From an uncultured Clostridia bacterium (lineage in GTDB: Bacteria > Bacillota > Clostridia > Christensenellales > Borkfalkiaceae): a stretch of DNA of 7,660 bases. Below are positions 1 through 5,311 of the stretch, one piece after another. The stretch lies in assembly GCA_934796775.1 (NCBI GenBank), contig CAKVPH010000038.1, positions 1-7,660 on the forward strand, written 5' to 3'. The number at the start of each line of letters is the position of its first letter. The first letter of the stretch is position 1. Made by a program: the position numbers and the translations under genes. The notes beneath the pieces were generated by a model that did not search any database, was not told the origin of the DNA, and was given only the letters and a program-made list of their open reading frames with translations.

Positions 1-35
1 AGAATATATTATTCTGCGAAAGGACGTAAAAAAAT

Positions 36-80
36 CGCGGGAGTACGGAAAAATGCCGTACTCCCGCGTTGTTATTTTTT
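36..80 (+). terminator. Rho-independent terminator at left edge
   Basis: A perfect 13-bp stem (36-48 paired with 56-68, CGCGGGAGTACGG) closes a 7-base loop and is followed by a T-rich tail at 69-80. This is a textbook intrinsic terminator for rightward transcription. An A-rich run just before the stem (28-35) means it could also stop leftward transcription. It probably ends a gene whose body lies off the left edge; a frame closing with TAA at 27-29 is the likely end of that gene but is too short to identify. Confidence 0.9.
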
Positions 81-154
81 TATTGATTTTATTTTAATTG
101 TACCTATTTTATTTTACGCTTGATTTATTCAGCAAATTATGCTAAACTTTTGTT

Positions 155-850
155 ATGAATAATTACGATATTTTACTTTTTGATGCAGACAACACTTTAT
201 TCGATTTTTCCGCCGCGGAACGCGAATGTTTTTTTGACTTGGCTCCCGCGTTTAATATTCCCGCAGAGCAAAGCGTTTATGAAGCTTATCGGAAATTTAA
301 CCTTGAAAGTTGGAAAGACATAGAAAAAGGTATTTTAGATAAAGAATTTTTACTTTTGAGAAGATATAAACGCCTGTTTGAATTTTTAAATATCCACGGC
401 GATGAAAAAGCTTTGAATCAAGCATTTTTAGAAAAATTAGCCGAAAAATCTATCCTTTTTCCGTATACTCAAACTCTTTTAAATAATCTTTTGGCGGCTA
501 AAAAGCGTATATTTTTAATTACTAACGGAGTTGCGTCAGTACAGTATGGCAGGCTGAATTCTTCGCCCGTAAAAAACGTGTTTGAAAAGGTGTTTATTTC
601 GGAAGAAATAGGGGCAAGCAAGCCCGACAAAAAGTTTTTTGACTACGTTGAAGCAAACATTCCGCATTTTGACAAGGAAAAAACTATAGTTATAGGCGAT
701 TCGCTATCGAGCGACATTGCAGGCGCAAATAATGCGGAATTAGACTGCATTTGGTACGATCCCGAATTCAGCCAGGCTTTGCCGAACGGCATGTGCGTAA
801 ATTACATAGCAAGAACACTGCAAGAAATTGAAAGATTTTTATTACAATAG
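155..850 (+). CDS. yjjG: YjjG-family HAD hydrolase (noncanonical pyrimidine 5'-nucleotidase)
   Basis: A 231-residue cytosolic haloacid-dehalogenase phosphatase. All HAD motifs are visible: motif I FDADNTLF with nucleophile D10 and acid D12; motif II ITNG with T123; the motif III lysine K156 in ASKPDKKFF; and motif IV GDSLSSD with D182 and D187. The stretch after ITNG and the SEE(I/V)GxxKPxKKxFDY block match E. coli YjjG, a family that dephosphorylates nucleoside monophosphates and helps remove noncanonical pyrimidines. Length is close to YjjG (about 225). A helical cap domain fills roughly residues 15-100. No Shine-Dalgarno sequence precedes the ATG; a TATGCT -10-like hexamer at 138-143 would start transcription only a few bases before it, so the mRNA may be leaderless (inference). 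The gene stands alone: terminator upstream, repeats directly after the stop. Exact substrate cannot be read from sequence; a general HAD phosphatase is the alternative. Confidence 0.9.
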   Translation: MNNYDILLFDADNTLFDFSAAERECFFDLAPAFNIPAEQSVYEAYRKFNLESWKDIEKGILDKEFLLLRRYKRLFEFLNIHGDEKALNQAFLEKLAEKSILFPYTQTLLNNLLAAKKRIFLITNGVASVQYGRLNSSPVKNVFEKVFISEEIGASKPDKKFFDYVEANIPHFDKEKTIVIGDSLSSDIAGANNAELDCIWYDPEFSQALPNGMCVNYIARTLQEIERFLLQ

Positions 851-951
851 CAGCGCAGCACAACAGCAACGTGACGGCAACGTGGCGCTGGCAACGTGAC
901 GTTGGCAACGTAACGTTGCATCTTGATTACCACTTATAAACTTTTCGGTGA
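851..951 (+). repeat. CGTRACG-core palindrome array plus tail, left copy
   Basis: Directly after the yjjG-like stop, four copies of GCAACGT begin at 866, 877, 891 and 905. The last two sit in near-perfect odd-length palindromes: CAACGTGACGTTG at 892-904 and GCAACGTAACGTTGC at 905-919. The earlier two are degraded. A tail (CATCTTGATTACCACTTATAAACTTTTCG) follows at 919-947; a closely matching tail follows the same palindrome at the right end of the window (7640-7660). No T-run follows, so it does not look like a normal terminator. Confidence 0.75.
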
Positions 952-986
952 AAATAAATTTATAAATTGTTTTAAGTTTAAGACTT

Positions 987-1109
987 TTTTTTAATAATGA
1001 TTTAATATTATTAGAAATCCTCTATCGGCGCGTTCGCGCCACTTTCTCCAACGGGAGAAAGCTTATTTTTTTCTCTAAACCTTAATAATCAATCTATAGG
1101 CTGATTTAT
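987..1109. repeat. Stem-loop repeat element, copy A (conserved ends, two hairpins)
   Basis: Left end 987-1023 (T-run, AATAATGATTTAA, then TTATTAGAAATCCTCT) and right end 1081-1109 (CTTAATAATCAATCTATAGG and following) recur at 1302-1341 and 1475-1503. Between them lie two hairpins: GGCGC-GTTC-GCGCC (1027-1040) and an 8-bp stem CTTTCTCC-AACG-GGAGAAAG (1042-1061). The ATTATTA on the left and TAATAAT on the right form weak inverted ends. Read on the minus strand, the core has the same order as the element at 1114-1163: first stem, TGGC, second stem, AGAGGATT. It codes for nothing and resembles a MITE or REP-like element. Confidence 0.75.
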
Positions 1110-1113
1110 GTAA

Positions 1114-1186
1114 GGCTTCCCCACTTGGGGAAGCTGGCAATGCGTAGCATTGACTGAAGAGGATTGCAACGTAACGTTGCATCTTG
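1114..1186 (+). repeat. 73-bp triple-hairpin repeat, left copy
   Basis: Three consecutive hairpins: GCTTCCCC-ACTT-GGGGAAGC (1115-1134), CAATGC-GTA-GCATTG (1138-1152) and the palindrome GCAACGTAACGTTGC (1166-1180). The junctions CTGG and ACTGAAGAGGATT separate them. The unit matches 7574-7646 at 72 of 73 positions; the only change is in the first loop (A at 1123, G at 7583). The following bases (TAACTTATTATAGGCTTTTT) resemble the tails of the other CGTRACG units. No ORF is present. It is most likely a non-autonomous, dispersed palindromic repeat. Confidence 0.85.
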
Positions 1187-1220
1187 GTAACTTATTATAG
1201 GCTTTTTAAATAAAAAAATC

Positions 1221-1296
1221 GTAGCGGGCGGATAGTATCCGCCCGTTTTGTTGATTCAAGCTTACTTTATTGCGGGAAGATGATATCTTCCCCTAC
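1221..1296. repeat. Two-hairpin repeat with GTAG/CTAC ends
   Basis: A 10-bp-arm palindrome CGGGCGGATA-G-TATCCGCCCG (1225-1245) and a second hairpin GGGAAGAT-GAT-ATCTTCCC (1274-1292) are separated by 28 AT-rich bases. The whole is bounded by GTAG (1221-1224) and its complement CTAC (1293-1296). This differs in sequence from the neighbouring repeats. The first hairpin is followed by TTTTGTTG and could stop transcription weakly. I recognise the general form from gut Clostridia genomes but cannot name a described family. Confidence 0.7.
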
Positions 1297-1301
1297 AATT
1301 A

Positions 1302-1503
1302 TTTTTTAATAATGATTTAACGTTATTATTAGAAATCCTCTCTCGTCAACTCGATTACTCTCGTTGACACTTCGCCTACGCGGCGGACGCGCCCCTTTTG
1401 TCGCTTACGCGACATTTCCCCCAATTCACCGGGGGAATTTCCCCAAAAGTGGAAAGCTTTTTCGTTCTCAAACCCTTAATAATCAACCTATAGGCGAGTT
1501 TTT
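1302..1503. repeat. Stem-loop repeat element, copy B (enlarged core)
   Basis: It has the same left (1302-1341) and right (1475-1503) ends as the element at 987-1109, but the core is longer and has different hairpins: GTCAAC/GTTGAC (1345-1350 with 1363-1368), TGTCGC-TTAC-GCGACA (1399-1414) and TTCCCCC/GGGGGAA (1416-1422 with 1431-1437). It reads as an enlarged or rearranged core inside the same terminal sequences. A frame open across it (1364-1645) is arginine- and proline-rich, crosses several repeat families and is not credible as a gene. Confidence 0.65.
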
Positions 1504-1506
1504 ACT

Positions 1507-1631
1507 TTTCCCCCGCTTAGACAAGAGGGGGGAAACACAAAAGGGGGGAATGCGGAGTGCCGTGGGTGCAGGGGGCGCGCACGGCGAAAGCCCCCGCCGT
1601 CTTTTGCCAAGCTTTTCGCCGCGCGAAAAGC
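1507..1631. repeat. GC-rich structured repeat segment
   Basis: It begins with TTTCCCCC (1507-1514) pairing with GGGGGAAA (1528-1535), helped by CTT/AAG inside. It continues through G-runs at 1527-1532 and 1543-1548, then a hairpin ACGGCG/CGCCGT (1581-1586 with 1595-1600), and ends with a 9-bp stem GCTTTTCGC-CGC-GCGAAAAGC (1611-1631). It is far more GC-rich than its surroundings, which suggests an inserted element or a structured RNA. I cannot assign it to a known RNA family. Confidence 0.5.
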
Positions 1632-1682
1632 GGAATAACAATTAAAGCTAATGCTTAAACTAAAACTAATTAAATAAACATC

Positions 1683-1748
1683 CCCTTTCGCAAAGGGTTA
1701 CAGGGATATGCGTATATCCCTTAATAATCAACCTATAGACTGATTTAT
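1683..1748. repeat. Third repeat right end with two hairpins
   Basis: Hairpins CCCTTT-CGC-AAAGGG (1683-1697) and GGGATAT-GCGT-ATATCCC (1703-1720) run into CTTAATAATCAACCTATAGAC and following bases (1720-1748). That is the same 29-base right end seen at 1081-1109 and 1475-1503. No matching left end is visible, so it is a truncated or diverged copy. Confidence 0.6.
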
Positions 1749-1800
1749 AAACAAAAAAGACTGCTCTTTACTACTTGAAAAAAGTAACTAAAACAGTCTT
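1749..1800 (-). terminator. Terminator of the 51-aa gene
   Basis: On the minus strand, 5 bases after the stop codon at 1806, AAGACTG (1800-1794) pairs with CAGTCTT (1763-1757). The stem continues inward with many further pairs, one mismatch and one bulge, to ACTT/AAGT around a small loop (1777-1781). The second arm runs into six T residues (1758-1753) and GTTT. This is a strong intrinsic terminator placed exactly for leftward transcription leaving the small gene. Confidence 0.85.
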
Positions 1801-1805
1801 ATTTT

Positions 1806-1961
1806 TTACCAGTCTTGTTTTATGCTTGTTTTTACGTCATCGTAATAATCAAAATAATCGCGGCGACGTTTTTCGTTTTCGCGTTTTTGTTTTATCTCTT
1901 TTTCTTTTTTCCTTTTTTGCTCGTCGGTAAGCTTTACCTTTTTATTTTCTGCGTCTGCCAT
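1806..1961 (-). CDS. Small highly charged protein downstream of rpmF, function unknown
   Basis: This 51-residue reading frame starts MADAENKKVKLTDEQK and ends DVKTSIKQDW. I do not recognise the family. Residues 13-34 are almost all Lys, Arg, Glu and Gln and should form one charged helix or coiled coil. The tail carries an aromatic-acidic patch, DYFDYYDD (35-42). Twelve Lys and five Arg against thirteen acidic residues give a net positive charge; there is no cysteine, signal peptide or membrane segment. Evidence that it is real: a GGG-containing ribosome site (ATAGGG) about 9 bases before the ATG, codons typical of the neighbours, a strong terminator 5 bases past the stop, and a position last in the leftward yceD-rpmF unit behind only a weak terminator. 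It might be an RNA- or ribosome-associated protein, which is a guess from charge and context. Confidence 0.7.
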   Translation of the reverse strand: MADAENKKVKLTDEQKRKKEKEIKQKRENEKRRRDYFDYYDDVKTSIKQDW

Positions 1962-2009
1962 TTGAGTTTACCCTATATTTTTTATGCAAAAAACAACAAA
2001 TTTTAGTGT

Positions 2010-2043
2010 AAAACAATCAGGCGAATTGCAAAGCAATCCGCCT
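2010..2043 (-). terminator. Possible weak terminator or attenuator after rpmF
   Basis: On the minus strand an 11-bp stem AGGCGGATTGC-TTT-GCAATTCGCCT (2043-2019, one G-U pair) is followed by GATTGTTTTAC. The short, interrupted T-run suggests partial termination, which would let some transcripts enter the 51-aa gene. On the plus strand the G-U pair becomes an A-C mismatch, which favours a minus-strand function. Confidence 0.5.
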
Positions 2044-2068
2044 AAACCATTTTTTTATATAAATTTCA

Positions 2069-2263
2069 TTAGCCCTTCTTTTCTTCTTTCTGCGGAACGA
2101 CTTCTTTTCCGTCGTAAAAACCGCATTTGGGGCAAACTCTGTGTGCCTGTTTGTATTCGTGGCACTGAGGACACTCAACGAGTGTGGGCATAGTAGCTTT
2201 ATAGTTGCTTGCAAACCTCTTATTTCCTCTCTGTTTAGAGACCTTCCGTTTTGGAACTGCCAT
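2069..2263 (-). CDS. rpmF: Large-subunit ribosomal protein bL32
   Basis: A 64-residue bL32, a small protein of the 50S subunit. It has the family start MAVPKRKVSK, a basic N-terminal arm (to about residue 23), then the segment MPTLVECPQC and a zinc ribbon with cysteines 31, 34, 44 and 47 (CPQC and CPKC). That is the zinc-binding, four-cysteine form found in many Bacillota. Length is normal (about 57-65), with a short charged tail QKEEKKG. A good ribosome site (AAGGAAGGTG, 2280-2271) precedes the ATG by 7 bases. It follows yceD by 36 bases and is presumably cotranscribed from the promoter at 2808-2836. Confidence 0.97.
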   Translation of the reverse strand: MAVPKRKVSKQRGNKRFASNYKATMPTLVECPQCHEYKQAHRVCPKCGFYDGKEVVPQKEEKKG

Positions 2264-2299
2264 TTTTATGCACCTTCCTTATGTTTATTTGCTGAGCCG

Positions 2300-2749
2300 T
2301 TAGTGGCTGAGTGTACCGTGACCGCAGTTAGAAAAATTAAGATTAGTTCCGCATGTCGGGCATAATCCCTTGCAATCTTCCTTGCAATACATCACGGTTG
2401 GTTGACTTAATAATATTGCTTCGTTTACGGCGGGCGTTATATCTGCTTTACCGCTCTTGTATAAAAACACGTCCTCCCCCGGAAAAAGCGAAAACGTTGC
2501 TTCAAACGGGAAATTTACTTTGGCTACGGCAGGTTCTAAACACCTTGAACACTCGCCAACCAAAACGTAGTTTACGCTAAAGTTTATATTTAAGTTCTTT
2601 CCGTCGATAAAAGCAGTGCCGCTCACCTTTACCGCGCCCGAAAATTCGGCACCCGGCAAGGATAACAAGCTGTTTTCCGCCTGATATTCAAACGCAAAAT
2701 CGTAGCTCGTTTTGCCTTCTTGCTTTAATTTTAATACGTCGATTATCAT
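2300..2749 (-). CDS. yceD: DUF177 / YceD-family protein, short C-terminus
   Basis: A 149-residue cytosolic protein of the DUF177 (YceD, B. subtilis YlbN) family, almost always encoded next to rpmF. In E. coli and plants the family is linked to 23S rRNA accumulation and 50S assembly. Supporting features are CSRC (C67, C70) in the middle beta-rich region and CKEDCKGLCPTCGTNLN (122-138) near the end, whose cysteines 122, 126, 130 and 133 are typical. Most members continue about 15-25 residues with a DPR-x-x-x-L motif; this one stops at GHGTLSH, and no other frame in the 36-base gap to rpmF restores it. The ATG has a clear ribosome site GGGAGT (2762-2757) 7 bases away. The gene is first in a yceD-rpmF transcript from a consensus promoter. 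Confidence 0.92.
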   Translation of the reverse strand: MIIDVLKLKQEGKTSYDFAFEYQAENSLLSLPGAEFSGAVKVSGTAFIDGKNLNINFSVNYVLVGECSRCLEPAVAKVNFPFEATFSLFPGEDVFLYKSGKADITPAVNEAILLSQPTVMYCKEDCKGLCPTCGTNLNFSNCGHGTLSH

Positions 2750-2756
2750 AGCAATT

Positions 2757-2797
2757 ACTCCCGACGGCTACCGCGGGAATAACCCAATTTTCCGTCG
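2757..2797 (-). promoter_or_regulatory. yceD-rpmF 5' leader with alternative stems over the ribosome site
   Basis: The roughly 50-base leader between the predicted transcript start (about 2801) and the yceD ATG can fold two ways on the minus strand. CCCG-CGG (2776-2770) can pair with CCG-T-CGGG (2767-2760), burying part of the GGGAGT ribosome site. Alternatively, CGACGG (2797-2792) can pair with CCGTCG (2767-2762). The two use the same 3' arm and exclude each other. This would suit translational control, perhaps feedback by L32 or YceD, but that is inference from pairing alone. Confidence 0.35.
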
Positions 2798-2807
2798 TGC
2801 GTTGTCC

Positions 2808-2836
2808 ATTATACAGTATTTTTACGGCTATGTCAA
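2808..2836 (-). promoter_or_regulatory. Consensus sigma-A promoter for yceD-rpmF
   Basis: On the minus strand TTGACA (2836-2831), a 17-base spacer and TATAAT (2813-2808) match the housekeeping consensus at all twelve positions. Transcription should start near 2801 and enter yceD about 50 bases later. This separates yceD-rpmF from the upstream pta-ackA transcript and fits the high demand for a ribosomal protein. Confidence 0.93.
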
Positions 2837-2947
2837 ATATTTTAAGTAAAAATACCGATTAGCCGCAAGTTTTTTTATGTTATTTTGCTCTACCTTTGCG
2901 TTATTTTGCTTTTTTAACTCTTTAAAGCTGCCGCTTAATACCAAAGT

Positions 2948-4150
2948 TTAAGCTTTTTTGCAAAGAAGAGCGGTATCTCTTGCGATAACAAGTTCTTCGT
3001 TTGTGGGAATAACTAAAACTTTAGCTTTGCTGTTTGCGCCCGTAATATCGGTTATTCCGCCGCCGACCGAAGCATTTTTACTTAAATCAATGGAAACACC
3101 CATATATTCAAGACCGGTAGCAACCTGCTCTCTTACAAAAGCGTCATGTTCGCCGATACCCGCGGTAAATACAAGACAGTCAACGCCGCCCATTGCAGCC
3201 GCATATGCGCCGACGTATTTTTTGCACGCATAAGTGAAAATTTCAAGAGCGAGTTTAGCTCTGTGATTGCCCTTTGCAGCCGCTTCCGATAAATCGCGGA
3301 AATCGCTTGAAACGCCGCTCACGCCAAAAACGCCCGATTTTTTATTGCAGACGTTTAAAACTTCGGAAAGACTCATATTGAGTTTGCCTGCAAGATACTC
3401 TAAAATGCTCGGATCAAGATCGCCCGATCTCGTTCCCATAGGAACGCCGCCAAGCGGTGTAAAGCTCATGGAAGTATCGATACATTTTCCGTCTTTTACG
3501 GCAGAAATCGAAGAACCGTTGCCAAGGTGGCAAGTTATAACTTTAAAGCCGTTTTCGGGATTTACGCCCAGATATTTTGCAGCTTCGCCCGAAACAAAAC
3601 GGTGACTTGCGCCGTGCATACCGTAACGGCGAACTTTATAATCGGTGTAATATTCATAAGGCAAACCGAAAACGTAAGCTTTTTCGGGCATGGTTGCATG
3701 GAACGCTATATCGAACGCCGCTACCATGGGAACGTCGGGCATTATAGCCTGACAAGCTCTTATACCCGTGATGTTTGCGGGCTGATGCAAAGGCGCAAGC
3801 TCGATGCAGTCTTCCATAACCTTCATTGTTTCGTCGTTGATAACTACCGATTTATCAAATGCGCCTCCGTTGTGAACTACTCTGTGTCCTACAGCGTCAA
3901 TTTCTTTCATAGAAGAAATAGCACCGTAATCTTTATCCACAAGCGCGTCTAAAACAAGCGCGATTGCCTCTTTATGAGTGGGCATTGCGCGTTCGATTTT
4001 TACTTCCTTGCCGTGCGATTTATGTACTAAAAACGAACCGTCCAGCCCGATTCTTTCACAGCCGCCTTTGGCTATGGGCTTTTCGGTTTCCATATCGATA
4101 AGTTGATATTTAAGCGAAGAACTTCCTGCGTTTATTACCAGAATTTTCAT
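2948..4150 (-). CDS. ackA: Acetate kinase
   Basis: A 400-residue acetate kinase, full length. It interconverts acetyl phosphate plus ADP with acetate plus ATP in the cytosol, the energy-yielding step of acetate fermentation. Family landmarks: the N-terminal nucleotide-fold start ILVINAGSSSLKY with N7; GHRVVHNGG with R90; AFDIAFH with catalytic D147; RYGMHGASH with H179; CHLGNGSS with H208; GTRSGDLDP with R241; FTAGIGEH (328-335); and PTNEELVIARDT with E385. These match the catalytic residues known from the Methanosarcina enzyme. The ATG has an AAGGA ribosome site about 10 bases upstream. It lies 141 bases behind pta in the same direction, with no convincing terminator or promoter in that AT-rich gap, so a pta-ackA operon is likely. 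No clear terminator was found between its stop and the yceD promoter. Confidence 0.98.
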   Translation of the reverse strand: MKILVINAGSSSLKYQLIDMETEKPIAKGGCERIGLDGSFLVHKSHGKEVKIERAMPTHKEAIALVLDALVDKDYGAISSMKEIDAVGHRVVHNGGAFDKSVVINDETMKVMEDCIELAPLHQPANITGIRACQAIMPDVPMVAAFDIAFHATMPEKAYVFGLPYEYYTDYKVRRYGMHGASHRFVSGEAAKYLGVNPENGFKVITCHLGNGSSISAVKDGKCIDTSMSFTPLGGVPMGTRSGDLDPSILEYLAGKLNMSLSEVLNVCNKKSGVFGVSGVSSDFRDLSEAAAKGNHRAKLALEIFTYACKKYVGAYAAAMGGVDCLVFTAGIGEHDAFVREQVATGLEYMGVSIDLSKNASVGGGITDITGANSKAKVLVIPTNEELVIARDTALLCKKA

Positions 4151-4291
4151 AATTTATATTTCCTTATATTTTTATTCTGCGTTATTTTCAGCATTTTTGC
4201 GTTATTCCGTTTTTTTTGTATTTTCAACATTTTCACGTTACTTTTTGCCGCAAACGCTTTTTATATTTTTAGTTTTAAGCTAAGGTAAAGA

Positions 4292-5296
4292 TTACCACTC
4301 GATTTGCGTCTGAATTGCGGTAACGGCAACGGCAAGAACTATATCTTCGGATTTGCAGCCTCTCGACAAATCGTTCATAGGCTTGCAAAAACCTTGGCAG
4401 AGCGGTCCGACAGCGGTAAAACCGCCAAGTCTTTCGGCAATTTTGTAGCCGATATTGCCCGCATCGAGATCGGGAAAGATAAGTACGTTTGCATGACCCG
4501 CAACGGAAGAACCGGGTGCTTTTTTAGCGGCAACCGACGGAACGACCGCGGCATCGAATTGCAGTTCGCCGTCTATTTTAAGGTCGGGCGCAAGAGCTTT
4601 TGCCTTTTCGAGCGCGGCGGTAACTTTGTTTATATCGTCGTGCTTAGCACTGCCCTTTGTTGAGAACGAGAGCATTGCAACCTTAGGATCCATACCGGTA
4701 AGAACGGTCGCGCTCTTTGAAGCGGCAACCGCAATATATGCGAGTTTATCGGGATCGGGGTTAGGCTCTAACCCGCAATCGGAGAATACGAATGCGCCGT
4801 CCGCACAATACTGATTTCCGCATTCGGGAGCGATCATTAAAAAGAAGCTGGATACCAGCGGTACGTTTTTAGGCATTTTAATAATCTGAAGTCCCGGGCG
4901 AAGAGTGTTAGCCGTGGAGTGGCACGCACCCGAAACAAGGCCGTCGGCGTCGCCTGCTTTAAGCATAAGCGTGCCGAAATAGGTGTTTTCCTTAGCGGTT
5001 TCAAGAGCTTGTTCTTCGGTCATACCCTTGGCTTTTCTGAGTTCGTATAAAAGATTTGCATATTCTTTAAGCTTAGGACTGTTTATCGGATTGATTATTT
5101 CAACCTTGCTTAAATCTACGTTCGGGTTTGCGGCTTTAATTTCCTGTTCGTTTCCGAGCAGAACTATGCGCGCAATGCCTTGGTTTGCCGCATCTGACGC
5201 GGCTACTACTACTCGGCTGTCTTCACCTTCGGTAAGCACAATTTTTTTATTGAGCTTTGATGCGTTTTGGTATAATCTGTCGATTATCGCAGACAT
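4292..5296 (-). CDS. pta: Phosphate acetyltransferase (short, single-domain form)
   Basis: A 334-residue phosphotransacetylase of the short class, consisting only of the catalytic PTA_PTB domain without the N-terminal P-loop/DRTGG region of enterobacterial Pta. It converts acetyl-CoA and phosphate to acetyl phosphate and CoA, feeding AckA. Signatures: DGLVSGACHST (118-128), FSTKGSAKH (211-219), DGELQFDAA (242-250), KAPGSSVAGHANVLIFPD (259-276), and GPLCQGFCKPMNDLSRGC (297-314). The start was set at 5296 (MSAIIDRLYQ) because AAAAAGGAG lies about 5 bases before it. The in-frame ATG 30 bases upstream (5326) has no ribosome site and would add TSAPQKGEI-type residues unlike the family. It is the first gene of the leftward pta-ackA unit and is divergent from tmcAL. 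Confidence 0.97.
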   Translation of the reverse strand: MSAIIDRLYQNASKLNKKIVLTEGEDSRVVVAASDAANQGIARIVLLGNEQEIKAANPNVDLSKVEIINPINSPKLKEYANLLYELRKAKGMTEEQALETAKENTYFGTLMLKAGDADGLVSGACHSTANTLRPGLQIIKMPKNVPLVSSFFLMIAPECGNQYCADGAFVFSDCGLEPNPDPDKLAYIAVAASKSATVLTGMDPKVAMLSFSTKGSAKHDDINKVTAALEKAKALAPDLKIDGELQFDAAVVPSVAAKKAPGSSVAGHANVLIFPDLDAGNIGYKIAERLGGFTAVGPLCQGFCKPMNDLSRGCKSEDIVLAVAVTAIQTQIEW

Positions 5297-5311
5297 AATT
5301 TCTCCTTTTTG

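Noticed and set aside
3..29. Possible last codons (NILFCERT then stop) of a gene entering from the left
   Set aside because: Eight codons are too few to show coding; only the terminator at 36-80 hints that a rightward gene ends here.
851..1300. CRISPR array
   Set aside because: Repeats are palindromic, of unequal spacing and several kinds, with no constant-length spacers and no cas genes.
1364..1645. Open frame of 93 codons in the repeat island
   Set aside because: It crosses several hairpin repeats, is rich in Arg, Pro and Gly from GC-rich palindromes, and has no ribosome site or family signature.
1815..2006. Plus-strand frame encoding a Phe- and Leu-rich, membrane-like peptide
   Set aside because: It is the antisense shadow of the lysine-rich 51-residue gene; Lys codons AAA read as Phe codons TTT on the other strand.
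2935..2947. Terminator after ackA
   Set aside because: Only weak, bulged TTAA-GC/GC-TTAA pairing is seen on the minus strand and no T-run follows.
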